Shown here: piece by piece, positions 28,202-37,366 of the stretch
How positions within the stretch are numbered: the stretch's first letter is position 1
Layout of the letters: every line of letters starts with the position of its first letter
NCBI GenBank assembly: GCA_016222815.1
Contig: JACRQE010000002.1
Span: 1 to 64,000, forward strand
Reading direction: 5' to 3'
Origin: Candidatus Uhrbacteria bacterium
Lineage (GTDB): Bacteria; Patescibacteriota; Patescibacteriia; 2-12-FULL-60-25
DNA: 64,000 nt
Program-made: the position numbers and the translations under genes
Notes under the pieces: model-generated
What the model saw: the letters and a program-made list of their open reading frames with translations, nothing else
Databases searched by the model: none
What the model was told of the DNA's origin: nothing

Positions 28202-28256
28202 TTGACAGCCGGGAAAAGTGGGCTATATTGACATAAAGCCTAAAATTTGGTATAAA
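28202..28256 (+). promoter_or_regulatory. Tandem overlapping promoters of the large surface protein
   Basis: Promoter 1 is TTGACA (28202-28207), 16-base spacer, TATATT (28224-28229). Promoter 2 is TTGACA (28228-28233), 17-base spacer, TATAAA (28251-28256). The -10 of the first overlaps the -35 of the second. Both face the 1267-residue protein, implying strong expression. Confidence 0.7.
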
Positions 28257-28317
28257 AACACATTAAATAAGTAAGCATCGTCGCTGCAAATTTTAGCTCA
28301 ACCAAGCAAAAAAAACT

Positions 28318-31300
28318 ATGAAGAACTTCATCGCTAAGTTTGTTGCTGTTTTGGCCATCGTGGCCAGTATCGCCGCTACCGCTCCCCAGGTTTCGGCCGG
28401 CGGAGGCGGGTTTTCTCACAACTGGACCGACATCTCCAGCCTGATTGCCGAACGGCAAAACCGCCCGATTTGGGCCATGGCTTATGCCGCGCCATATTGG
28501 TACATGACCGATGGCCAAGATTTGTGGACCGGTGGCCATGTCTGGCGGACCGAAGGTACGGCCATGGCCGACATCACGACCGACGTCCGCAACGCCGGAA
28601 TCTCACGCGTCGACGACATCGTGAGCGACGGGCAGACGGTCCTGTTCCTCAAGGGCGTCATGGCCAAGAACAATTCCTTTGAAGTGCTGAAGTTCACGGG
28701 TTCATACACCAATGTTTCGTCCATCTTGCGCAACCAGCTGAATTCGGACGAAGGCATCATTTCGTTGAACGGCAAGGATGGGATGTGGGCCATGGTGACT
28801 TCCAAGGGTCGCGTTTATCTTTGGAACAGCGGCACGGGCAACGTCACCAGCATCATCGGCAATACCATCAACTATCCGGACTACTTGAATTACTCGGTGT
28901 ACAAAACTTCACCGAGCCAGGGCATAAGCACGTACGCATTCGCCGTACCCGTGTCGGCAGGCTGGTTCATCGGACAGAGACAGGGCGGCTACGACAACTG
29001 GGGTACCATGAAGTACTGGCTCCGCGACATCAACGGCAGTCTGATCGACGTAACCTCAAAATTCCACACCAGCGACGGCATCGAGTTCGTTGCTTCAAAC
29101 GGAAATAAAGCGCTGTTCCTGGCGACCTATGACCCGTCTTACCGCGGCAACGCGACCTCGCGTATGCTCTTCACATACGACGGCGTCACTGTCGCTGATT
29201 TGAGCACGCAGTATTACGGCGCCGACAGCACGTTCAATTGGAGGCGCGCCATAGCGGCGTATGACGGATCAAGTTGGTTAGTCGTGGAACGCGGCGACAA
29301 CAGCATCAGCCAGCGGAGCGTGCTGCAGATCAACACCAACTACATCTACAAACGCGATGACGTGAAGGACTACTTCATCAACATGGCATCAAACGCCAAC
29401 GGCACTATCCTGCTCGGCGGTGTGGAGTCAGAGGTCGGCAATGCGAATCCGAACTCGCCTCTTATGGCGAAATTGGCCAAAGCGTCATCGACCTATTCAT
29501 CGAACGGCACGACCTCGAACGGCTCTTTCGGCGGTGGCACGACGTATTCATCGTCAGCCGGTCCGAACGTGACGACTGCGGGCAATCCTTCGAATTACAC
29601 CGTCAATAACGGCGGGACTTTCGTGTACCGCGCTACGGCTTCTGACTCGAACGGCGTGAACCGCGTGAGCCTGTACGTGGACGGCAGCCTGGCCAAGACC
29701 TGCTATTCGGACACTTGCGAATATTCGAACGTCTATTACTCGAACAGCTTGTCCACGCGCAATATCCCGGTCTATGCCATCGCCATGGACAACCAGGGCT
29801 ACACCACACAGACCTCGAACGAGTACCTGAAGGTCCAGGGGACCGGCACGAACGGCCAACAGAACTCGACGCAGAACTCTTCAAGCGGAACCTACTACTG
29901 GAGCTATTTTGATCCGAACCAGACCACGCTCCAGCGCGGCAACACCATGACCTACAACGTGGGCGCCAACGACAGCGACGGCCTGAAGAAAATCGAGCTG
30001 TACGTCAACGGCCAGCTCAAACGCACCTGCGATTTGGGACGGTCCTACGGCAACCATGTCTGCGGCCAGACCATCTATGGCACGGATTATCTCTCCGGCT
30101 CCAGCCTGGCTTTGAACGCCCGCGTCCTGGATTATTCGGATAAGGAAACGTGGGTCCCGGTGCAGACCATCTACATCACTGACGGCAACGGCTCCAACAC
30201 GACCGGCGACATCTCGACCTGGACCTGGCTCGACCCGAGCGGCTCGACTTTGAACCGCACGAGCAACACGACTTTCCGCGTCCAGGCTTCGGCAACCCAG
30301 GGCTTGAACACCATGGAGGTTTACGTGAACGGCACGCTGAAACGGACCTGCAACTTTTCGCGCGTCTACGGGACACAGAACTGCGACCTGACCATCTACG
30401 GAAGCGACTACACCAACGGCTCGTTATTGAGCCTGAACGCCAAGGCCACGGACTATAACGGCAAGACAGCCTGGAGCGACAACAAATCGCTGACCGTTCA
30501 AGATAACGGGACGTACAGCACAGACGTCACCATCTCGGGCTTGATTGACCCCAAGGGTTCGTCAGGGCCGACGGTCGCGACGTTGTGGTACGGAAACTCG
30601 ACCAACTACCGCGTCCAGGCTTCGGCTGTACAGGGTCTGAACCGCATCGAGGTATATGTGGGTGGTACTTTGAAACGGACCTGCAATTTCTCCCGTGCCT
30701 ATGGAACGCAGAACTGCGATCTGACGATCAATAGTTACGATTACTCAAGCGTCTATTCGGCCGGCACGAGAGTGACGCTCAGCGCACGCGCAACCGACTA
30801 CAATGGAAAGACGGCTTGGACCGATGAGGAACTTGTCTTTGATGGCCAAGGTCAAAACTCGAACACCAATGCCAGCGTCGGTCTGCAGGCCAGCCCGAAC
30901 CAGACCACGTTCTCGAACGGCGACCAGGTGACGTTCAACGGCAGCGCCCAGGATGCGGACGGTTTGGCGCGCATCGAAGTCCTGTTCAACGGTTCGGTGG
31001 CCAAGACCTGCTATTTCAGCAACTCGACCAACTGGGAAACCTGCGCCTACACCACGAACGTGTACTCGGACGGCAGCAACAGCAAGTCGATCAACGCGGC
31101 GGTCAATGCCTTCGACCGTTACGGCAACAGCCGCGGCGTGAATCCGATCTACTACACGGTGAACGGCTACACGGGCTCAAACAACAATTCGAACACCAAC
31201 CCCACAACTTGGGCTTGGTCCGAACCGAACGAGAATCTGACCATCGCGACCAACGGCAACGCGACTTACCACGTCGGTGCCTGGGACCAGGACGGCCTGA

Positions 31301-32121
31301 AGCGCATCGACATGTACGTGAACGGCATCTATGCCAACACCTGCAACTTCGGTTCGGCCGCTTACGGCAACCGCGAGTGCCAGATCACGATCAACGGCTC
31401 AAGCTACAAGAACGGCGACAAGGTTTATGTGAACGCCAAGGCTGTTGATGCCTTGGACCGTGAAAGCTGGACCACGCCGCGGACCTATACGATCTCGGGT
31501 ACGGGTGGCACCACGGGCAACGGCAACGCGACCTATACCTGGGTCTGGGCCACGCCTGACGTGAACACGGTCACAAGCGGCCAGAGCGTGAAATTCAATG
31601 TCGGCGCCAGCGATGCCGACGGCATCCGCAAGATCGAGATCTTGGGCAACGGTACGGTGATGAAGACCTGCGACTTGGGCCTGGCCTATGGCAACCAGCA
31701 GTGTTCGATCGACGTATCCACGACCTATCCGGGCACGACCTACGCCAACTACTCCGGGCGCGTCACGGACGGCAACTATGCGACCACGAACTCGGAGACC
31801 AAGAGCTTCACCATCACGAACCCGACTCAGACGGCAGACAAAGTCGGAACGCTGTATGCCTGGAGCTCGCGCGACTACGGTTATGGCGCCAATGACACCA
31901 TCACGTTCACGGCCCAGGGCAATGATGCTGACGGCATCGACCGCATCGAGCTCTTCGTCAACGCCAACCTGGTAAAAACCTGCTACGGCTCGGGCACAGT
32001 GTCCTGCACCTGGATCGGCGGACCCTACCCTGACCGCAACACCGTGACCTACGCGGCGCGCATGGTGGACAAAACCGGACATAATTACATCACGGGATAC
32101 AAGACGATCGACAAGAAATAA
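28318..32121 (+). CDS. Large secreted surface protein with eight Ig-like, Cys-paired repeats
   Basis: A 1267-residue exported protein. The signal peptide is MKNFIAKFVAVLAIVASIAATAPQVSA. Residues about 30-390 are beta-rich with repeated W/YLWN-type blades and may form a propeller (inference). From about residue 415 to the end, eight repeats of roughly 100 residues follow. Each has a pattern like DSDGLKKIELYVNGQLKRTC...YGNHVC...LNARVLDYSDKETW, with a Cys pair 10-14 residues apart. Linkers are Ser/Thr/Asn/Gly-rich and could be glycosylated. No LPXTG or TM anchor is seen, so it may be an S-layer-like or adhesin protein. Tandem promoters and a strong terminator suggest abundance. Confidence 0.85.
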   Translation: MKNFIAKFVAVLAIVASIAATAPQVSAGGGGFSHNWTDISSLIAERQNRPIWAMAYAAPYWYMTDGQDLWTGGHVWRTEGTAMADITTDVRNAGISRVDDIVSDGQTVLFLKGVMAKNNSFEVLKFTGSYTNVSSILRNQLNSDEGIISLNGKDGMWAMVTSKGRVYLWNSGTGNVTSIIGNTINYPDYLNYSVYKTSPSQGISTYAFAVPVSAGWFIGQRQGGYDNWGTMKYWLRDINGSLIDVTSKFHTSDGIEFVASNGNKALFLATYDPSYRGNATSRMLFTYDGVTVADLSTQYYGADSTFNWRRAIAAYDGSSWLVVERGDNSISQRSVLQINTNYIYKRDDVKDYFINMASNANGTILLGGVESEVGNANPNSPLMAKLAKASSTYSSNGTTSNGSFGGGTTYSSSAGPNVTTAGNPSNYTVNNGGTFVYRATASDSNGVNRVSLYVDGSLAKTCYSDTCEYSNVYYSNSLSTRNIPVYAIAMDNQGYTTQTSNEYLKVQGTGTNGQQNSTQNSSSGTYYWSYFDPNQTTLQRGNTMTYNVGANDSDGLKKIELYVNGQLKRTCDLGRSYGNHVCGQTIYGTDYLSGSSLALNARVLDYSDKETWVPVQTIYITDGNGSNTTGDISTWTWLDPSGSTLNRTSNTTFRVQASATQGLNTMEVYVNGTLKRTCNFSRVYGTQNCDLTIYGSDYTNGSLLSLNAKATDYNGKTAWSDNKSLTVQDNGTYSTDVTISGLIDPKGSSGPTVATLWYGNSTNYRVQASAVQGLNRIEVYVGGTLKRTCNFSRAYGTQNCDLTINSYDYSSVYSAGTRVTLSARATDYNGKTAWTDEELVFDGQGQNSNTNASVGLQASPNQTTFSNGDQVTFNGSAQDADGLARIEVLFNGSVAKTCYFSNSTNWETCAYTTNVYSDGSNSKSINAAVNAFDRYGNSRGVNPIYYTVNGYTGSNNNSNTNPTTWAWSEPNENLTIATNGNATYHVGAWDQDGLKRIDMYVNGIYANTCNFGSAAYGNRECQITINGSSYKNGDKVYVNAKAVDALDRESWTTPRTYTISGTGGTTGNGNATYTWVWATPDVNTVTSGQSVKFNVGASDADGIRKIEILGNGTVMKTCDLGLAYGNQQCSIDVSTTYPGTTYANYSGRVTDGNYATTNSETKSFTITNPTQTADKVGTLYAWSSRDYGYGANDTITFTAQGNDADGIDRIELFVNANLVKTCYGSGTVSCTWIGGPYPDRNTVTYAARMVDKTGHNYITGYKTIDKK

Positions 32122-32132
32122 AAAAGATGAAA

Positions 32133-32165
32133 AAACCGCCCCGGTGTCCACCGGGGCGGTTTTGT
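32133..32165 (+). terminator. Terminator after the large surface protein
   Basis: A perfect stem AACCGCCCCGGTG / CACCGGGGCGGTT around TC, followed by TTGTTTT. Same CCGGTGTCCACCGG core as at 17468 and 36259. Confidence 0.9.
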
Positions 32166-32173
32166 TTTAACTC

Positions 32174-32869
32174 TTAGACGGTCCCGCCTAAATCTTCATC
32201 CGGCGCCAGTTCTTTCTGTTCTGCGTAGTAGAGGATTTCCTCATCCAGGATCTGGAGCGGCACGACTTCGCCTTCGAACAGGATGCGGTCTTCGAAGCGT
32301 TCTATCTTGGAGAAGACCTCGCTCTGCATATCCGGAGGCATGTCGGTCGCGAGTTCACGCAATTTTTCCAAGCGTTCGACGTAACCCTTCAGCTCATTTT
32401 CTCCGTCCTGGACAAAGACGCCGAGCGTCTTGTACTTGTCGCGCCAATAATCGTGGCGCAGCTGCTTGCGGACTTCGGAGATCTCGTAGCGTTCCGCATC
32501 CTGGAAAGCGACATCAGATTCGGCTTTGCCCAGGATCTTGTCCAAAGAATGGTCCTTGGCACCGTTGCGGGAACGTTTGAGCAGGTGGGCCGTGGACGGA
32601 CGGACAGTGGCCAGGATGCGCTCCCATTCGACTTCCTTCCCCTCTTCGGCGAAATATCGGTTGATGGCGAAACGCGCCGGCCAGATGGCGAACGCGAACT
32701 TGCGCGCCGCATCGGCGAGTTTTTCGACCGGGAGCTTTTTGCCATCGTGGTAACCCTGGACAACCTTCTCGGCATCTTCCTTGTCCTTGGCCGGGGCGTA
32801 ATCCAAATATTCGACAAGGAAATCAATGACGCGCGGCCGGTCCTGCAAATCCAAATAAAGGTCAGACAT
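32174..32869 (-). CDS. Unknown cytoplasmic protein
   Basis: A 231-residue, highly charged, mostly helical protein that I do not recognise. Segments include MSDLYLDLQDRPRVIDFLVEYLDYAPAKDKEDAEKVVQGYHDG, FAFAIWPARFAINRYFAEEGKEVEWERILATVRPSTAHLLKRS and KIERFEDRILFEGEVVPLQILDEEILYYAEQKELAPDEDL. No signal peptide or TM. I chose the ATG at 32869 over 32905. It is convergent with the surface protein. The 240 bases upstream (32870-33110) hold nothing I can assign. Confidence 0.7.
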   Translation of the reverse strand: MSDLYLDLQDRPRVIDFLVEYLDYAPAKDKEDAEKVVQGYHDGKKLPVEKLADAARKFAFAIWPARFAINRYFAEEGKEVEWERILATVRPSTAHLLKRSRNGAKDHSLDKILGKAESDVAFQDAERYEISEVRKQLRHDYWRDKYKTLGVFVQDGENELKGYVERLEKLRELATDMPPDMQSEVFSKIERFEDRILFEGEVVPLQILDEEILYYAEQKELAPDEDLGGTV

Positions 32870-33110
32870 GGCCGTAGTGTAGCGAAAAAACAGCTCGGCT
32901 TCCATCCCTTGCCAAAATCCCAGGTTTCCTATAAAGTGCCGGGGATTGAAAGATTCGGCTGTATTAACCGCGTTTTACCTTAATTCATGCGGGGACAGCT
33001 CGAAAACACGAATAAAAGACTCCCGCCTGTTTTTGCCATCGTGCATTGTCGGCAGGCCGGAAACCAACACGGAATTCGTATTGGAATCTTTCAAGCCAGA
33101 GTAAAATAAT

Positions 33111-34220
33111 ATGGGTAAAGCATCAGCTATCGACGAAACAAATAAATCAGCCGAGGTCGGCAAGCTCTTGGCGGACGAGACCAACTCGCCGTTCACGCGC
33201 TATCCGGCGGTCGGCGAAGTGGTCAAAGGTAAAGTCATCGCGGTCGGCCGGAACGAAGTCCGTATCGACATCGCCGGCCTGGCCATCGGTTTGGTCCGCG
33301 GTCCGGAACTCGACCCCACAGCCCACCTCACGGTCGGCGACGACGTCGAGGCTACGGTCATGGAGTTGGACAACGAATTCGGCGAACTCGAATTGAGCCT
33401 CAAAGGCGCAGACAAGAAGAAGTCGTGGGACAAACTGCGCGAACTCCAGGCCTCGGGCGAGATCGTCTCGGTCAAAGTGTTGGAAGCCAACAAGGGCGGA
33501 CTCATCGTACGCATGGAAGGCATCTCGGGCTTCTTGCCCGTATCGCAGCTCTCGCCGGAGAATTATCCGCGCGTGTCCGGCGGCGAAAAGGCGCGTATCC
33601 TCGAGAAGCTCAAGTCGCTCGTGGGCAACGCATTGGACGTCAAAGTCATCGACGTGAACGAGGACATGGGCAAGCTCATCGCCTCGGAAAAGTCGGTCTG
33701 GGAAACCAAGCAGGAAAGCGTCATCTCAAAATACAAAGTCGGGACGACCGTGGAAGGCGACGTCACGGCGGTCACGGACTTCGGCGCCTTCGTCCGCTTC
33801 GACACTAACCTGGAAGGCCTGGTCCACATCTCCGAGATCGCCTGGCAGCGCATCGACCACCCGCGCGACGTGCTCAAGGTCGGCGACCATGTGCGCGCCG
33901 AGATCATCAACATCGAAGGTTCCAAGATCTTCTTGTCCATGAAGAAACTGATGGACGATCCTTGGAAGCATGTGGGCGAACGCTTCAACATCGGCCAGAT
34001 GGTCAAAGGCAAGGTCATCAAGATCAACCCGTTCGGCCTGTTCGTGGAGCTGGACCCGGATATCCACGGCCTGGCGCACATCAGCGAACTCTCGAACCGC
34101 CCGGTCAAGGACGTGAACGAGATCGCGCGCATCGGCGACGAATTCGAATTCCGCATCGTCTCGATCGAACCGGAGAACCACCGCCTCGGACTGTCGTTGA
34201 GGAAGCCGAAGGAGGAATAA
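33111..34220 (+). CDS. rpsA: 30S ribosomal protein S1 (four S1 domains)
   Basis: A 369-residue protein with four S1 RNA-binding domains, starting about at GEVVKGKVIAVGRNEVRIDIAG, GEIVSVKVLEANKGGLIVRMEGISGFLPVSQLSP, GTTVEGDVTAVTDFGAFVRFDTNLEGLVHISEI and GQMVKGKVIKINPFGLFVELDPDIHGLAHISEL. The third and fourth are canonical. S1 holds mRNA at the 30S platform; four-domain forms are usual outside proteobacteria. Cytoplasmic. It ends in its own terminator. Confidence 0.9.
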   Translation: MGKASAIDETNKSAEVGKLLADETNSPFTRYPAVGEVVKGKVIAVGRNEVRIDIAGLAIGLVRGPELDPTAHLTVGDDVEATVMELDNEFGELELSLKGADKKKSWDKLRELQASGEIVSVKVLEANKGGLIVRMEGISGFLPVSQLSPENYPRVSGGEKARILEKLKSLVGNALDVKVIDVNEDMGKLIASEKSVWETKQESVISKYKVGTTVEGDVTAVTDFGAFVRFDTNLEGLVHISEIAWQRIDHPRDVLKVGDHVRAEIINIEGSKIFLSMKKLMDDPWKHVGERFNIGQMVKGKVIKINPFGLFVELDPDIHGLAHISELSNRPVKDVNEIARIGDEFEFRIVSIEPENHRLGLSLRKPKEE

Positions 34221-34251
34221 ATTGAGAATGTAGAGGCGTCTGCCCCGACCA

Positions 34252-34280
34252 AATCCCCCGAACAATCGGGGGATTTTGGT
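34252..34280 (+). terminator. Terminator after rpsA
   Basis: Stem AAATCCCCCGA / TCGGGGGATTT around ACAA, followed by TGGTT. Confidence 0.8.
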
Positions 34281-34369
34281 TGGTTTACCTACTCTCGACA
34301 AATCTCGCTATTTGGCGTAATTTAGGCTAATCTAGGACGGGCGCTTAGAGAAGGCTCAAGCCTATATTT

Positions 34370-36214
34370 ATGATGATTAAACCAAGTATGAACCAGACAA
34401 CCAAAACAATATTGATTTTCGTCGGCGCGCTGGCCGTGGTCGGCATCGCCCTGTCGTTCGTGTCGCTGAAGACTGACCAGAAGGTGGACATCACGACTTT
34501 GGCGAGCAACATCCAGGACGGGAAGATCAAAAGCGTGTCGGTCCAGGGCACGGAAATCAAGGCCGTGACCACGGACGACAAAAAGATCGTGAGCACCAAG
34601 GAGTCGAGCGAGTCGTTCTCCGAGCTCATGAAGAACTACAACGTGGACGCGGAGAAGCTGCGCGCTTTGCCGGTCGAGGTCAAAGAACCGGGCGGAGCCG
34701 CTTATTGGGCCGGGGCGCTATTGCCGACCATCATCCCCCTCATGCTGATCGTGGCGCTCATGTGGTTCTTTTTCCGCCAAGTCCAGGGACAGAACAGCAA
34801 GGCCATGATGTTCGGACAGTCCGGAGCGCGCGAGTCGGGCAAAGACGACAAGGATAAAGTCACGTTCAAGGACGTGGCCGGCGTGAAGGAGGCTAAGGAG
34901 GAGCTGGGGGAAATCGTGGAATTTTTGAAGCAGCCAGACAAGTTCACGGCGCTGGGCGCGAAGATACCGAAAGGCGTGTTATTGATGGGTTCGCCCGGAA
35001 CCGGCAAGACGCTTTTGGCGCGCGCCGTAGCCGGTGAAGCCGAAGTGCCGTTCTTCCATATCTCGGGTTCGGAATTCGTGGAGATGTTCGTGGGTGTAGG
35101 CGCCAGCCGCGTGCGCGACCTGTTCCTGAAAGCAAAGAAGACCGCTCCGTGCATCGTGTTCATCGATGAGATCGATGCCGTGGGACGCCAGCGCGGTTCG
35201 GGCCTGGGAGGTTCGCATGACGAACGCGAACAGACTTTGAACCAAATACTCGTGGAGATGGATGGCTTCGAACCGAACAGCGGCGTGATCGTCATGGCCG
35301 CGACCAACCGGCCGGACGTGCTGGACCCGGCATTGCTCCGCCCGGGACGCTTCGACCGCCGCGTGGTGCTGGACCCGCCGGACCTGAACGATCGCGAAGA
35401 AATCATCAAGATACACGCCAAAAAGAAACCGCTGGCCAAGGATGTTTCGTTGCGCCATCTGGCGGAACGCACGCCCGGATTCTCGGGCGCGGACTTGATG
35501 AACCTGATGAATGAGGGCGCCATCCTCGCGGCGCGTAAGAACCTGAAGGAAATCCCGATGCAGATGCTGTTGGATTCGATCGAGAAAGTCTTGCTCGGTC
35601 CGGAGCGCAAGAGCCATGTGATGAACGAGGATGAGAGGAAGGTCACGGCGTACCACGAAGCAGGACACGCCCTGGTGGCGCATCTTCTGCCCCATGCAGA
35701 CCCGGTACAAAAGGTCTCCATCATCTCGCGCGGCCGGGCTGCCGGTTATACGCTTAAGATGCCGATAGAAGACAGGACATCAAGGTCGTGCGAGGAATAT
35801 AAAGAGGATATCGCGGTCGCCATGGGAGGTTTTGCCGCGGAAAAGATTTTCTTCGGCGACATCACGACCGGAGCCACCATGGACATGAAGAACGCAACCA
35901 AAATCGCGCGCAGCATGGTCACGCAATGGGGTATGAGCGAGAAGCTCGGACCGCGGACATACGGCGTACAGGAAGATATGATTTTCCTGGGCCGCGAGAT
36001 CCACGAGAACCGCGACTACTCGGACGACAAAGCCACGCTCATCGACGCCGAGATAGACCGACTGATCCACGATGGTTTGGAGACGGCCAAGAAGCTCATC
36101 ACGGACAATAAGGATGCGATGGACCGGGTCGGTGAAAAATTGTTAGCAAAGGAAACTTTGGAACGCGACGAGTTCAACGAGACAATTGGCTTAACGAAGC
36201 CGAAAAAGAGTTAA
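34370..36214 (+). CDS. ftsH: ATP-dependent zinc metalloprotease FtsH
   Basis: A 614-residue membrane protease that degrades misfolded membrane and regulatory proteins. There is an N-terminal TM ([20 protein letters not shown]), an extracytoplasmic domain, and a second TM ([19 protein letters not shown]). The AAA module has Walker A GSPGTGKT, Walker [13 protein letters not shown] and the second region of homology [20 protein letters not shown]. The zinc protease has HEAGH in [15 protein letters not shown] and the ligand segment [13 protein letters not shown]. Length and order are standard. Starts at 34370, 34373 or 34388 cannot be separated. Confidence 0.96.
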   Translation: MMIKPSMNQTTKTILIFVGALAVVGIALSFVSLKTDQKVDITTLASNIQDGKIKSVSVQGTEIKAVTTDDKKIVSTKESSESFSELMKNYNVDAEKLRALPVEVKEPGGAAYWAGALLPTIIPLMLIVALMWFFFRQVQGQNSKAMMFGQSGARESGKDDKDKVTFKDVAGVKEAKEELGEIVEFLKQPDKFTALGAKIPKGVLLMGSPGTGKTLLARAVAGEAEVPFFHISGSEFVEMFVGVGASRVRDLFLKAKKTAPCIVFIDEIDAVGRQRGSGLGGSHDEREQTLNQILVEMDGFEPNSGVIVMAATNRPDVLDPALLRPGRFDRRVVLDPPDLNDREEIIKIHAKKKPLAKDVSLRHLAERTPGFSGADLMNLMNEGAILAARKNLKEIPMQMLLDSIEKVLLGPERKSHVMNEDERKVTAYHEAGHALVAHLLPHADPVQKVSIISRGRAAGYTLKMPIEDRTSRSCEEYKEDIAVAMGGFAAEKIFFGDITTGATMDMKNATKIARSMVTQWGMSEKLGPRTYGVQEDMIFLGREIHENRDYSDDKATLIDAEIDRLIHDGLETAKKLITDNKDAMDRVGEKLLAKETLERDEFNETIGLTKPKKS

Positions 36215-36258
36215 GAGAGTCAGTTGGAGCTGGGTTGCAAAACGAAAATCAACAGAGA

Positions 36259-36289
36259 AGCGCCCCGGTGGCCACCGGGGCGCTTTTTG
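36259..36289 (+). terminator. Terminator after ftsH
   Basis: A perfect stem AGCGCCCCGGTG / CACCGGGGCGCT around GC, followed by TTTTT. Confidence 0.9.
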
Positions 36290-36343
36290 TACCATGCAAT
36301 CGCGCTACGGTCTGTCATCATTTTCGTGGTATCATAGAGGCAT

Positions 36344-37363
36344 ATGATACGTTCAAATACGCTTTCAAAATCAGCATCCCACGAACCTGTGTATCGCCAT
36401 GTGCTGCGCCAAGCCTGGCACTTCGCATGGCGCCACAAACATCTCTGGGTCTTATCCTTCTTTTCTTCGTTCCTGCTGACGGCCGGCAGTTACGATGTCA
36501 TCGGCAACACGTATCTGCACGTCCTCCAACAAAGCGAGGTCTTGTCAGGCGCCAACAGCGCCGTATCGAACATCTCCTTGAGCAACATGGGAGGCGTGAC
36601 CAACATCCTGACGGCATTCGAATGGGTAATCCTGCTTTGCGTCATCATCCTGGCGTTGCTCGCCTTCTCTTGCGTGGCCCAGGGGGCGCTCGTGTACTGC
36701 ATCGGAGCCGCTAGGCAAGGCGAAAAGACCCTTTTCAAGAAAGCGCTGGGCATTGGAGCGCGTGCATTCTGGCCAATCGCGACGCTGAATATTTTGGCGC
36801 TGTTAGTTTTCGCGGTGATTAAGTTCCTGATTGCCGCATTCCTCAATATCGCCTTAGCTGACGGCAGCGTCTTGTTCGGCTTGATATACGTCGCGGTCTT
36901 TGTCCTGCTCATGGCCCTGGCATTCGCCATCACCATCGTCCAGATTTTCGCCTTGAACGCCATGGTTCTGCAAGGAGCATCGGTTTCGGACGCGATTTCC
37001 CGCGGTTACACCCTGTTCCTCCGCCACTGGGTCGTGGCTGTGGAAACCGCGCTGATCTTAGCCCTGATCTCCATCGCCTTCAATATCCTTCTGGCCTATG
37101 TGATGTTCATCGGGGCGGTGCCGTTCATCCTGGCCATAGTCACGGCTTCGGTCGTGCAGGCGCCAATCATGTTCTGGGGCGCCATCATACTCGCCGGCTT
37201 CGGTCTGCTCGTGGTGTTCTTGGGCTCGATTGCATTCCTTTCCCAGCTCCAATACGCGGCCTGGACTTTCCTGTACCGCAGGCTCGGCGAAGGCGGTGTG
37301 GTTCCCAAGCTCCATCGCTTGGCCCGTTCAATCTTCGGCAGCTATTCAGTCCCAAACAACTAG
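36344..37363 (+). CDS. Polytopic membrane protein of unknown function
   Basis: A 339-residue integral membrane protein with about six TM helices. Examples are HLWVLSFFSSFLLTAG, FEWVILLCVIILALLAFSCVAQGALVYCI, FWPIATLNILALLVFAVIKFLIAAFLNIAL and LIYVAVFVLLMALAFAITIVQIFALNAMVL. The pattern of a cytoplasmic QAWHFAWRHKHLW start and an internal GASVSDAISRGYTLFLRHW resembles DUF975/GPDP-type membrane-domain proteins, but I cannot assign a family. It is 3 bases upstream of pilB, so they are co-transcribed; it may be a helper of pilus assembly (inference). A TATCAT -10-like box lies 8 bases before the start. Confidence 0.75.
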   Translation: MIRSNTLSKSASHEPVYRHVLRQAWHFAWRHKHLWVLSFFSSFLLTAGSYDVIGNTYLHVLQQSEVLSGANSAVSNISLSNMGGVTNILTAFEWVILLCVIILALLAFSCVAQGALVYCIGAARQGEKTLFKKALGIGARAFWPIATLNILALLVFAVIKFLIAAFLNIALADGSVLFGLIYVAVFVLLMALAFAITIVQIFALNAMVLQGASVSDAISRGYTLFLRHWVVAVETALILALISIAFNILLAYVMFIGAVPFILAIVTASVVQAPIMFWGAIILAGFGLLVVFLGSIAFLSQLQYAAWTFLYRRLGEGGVVPKLHRLARSIFGSYSVPNN

Positions 37364-37366
37364 CCT

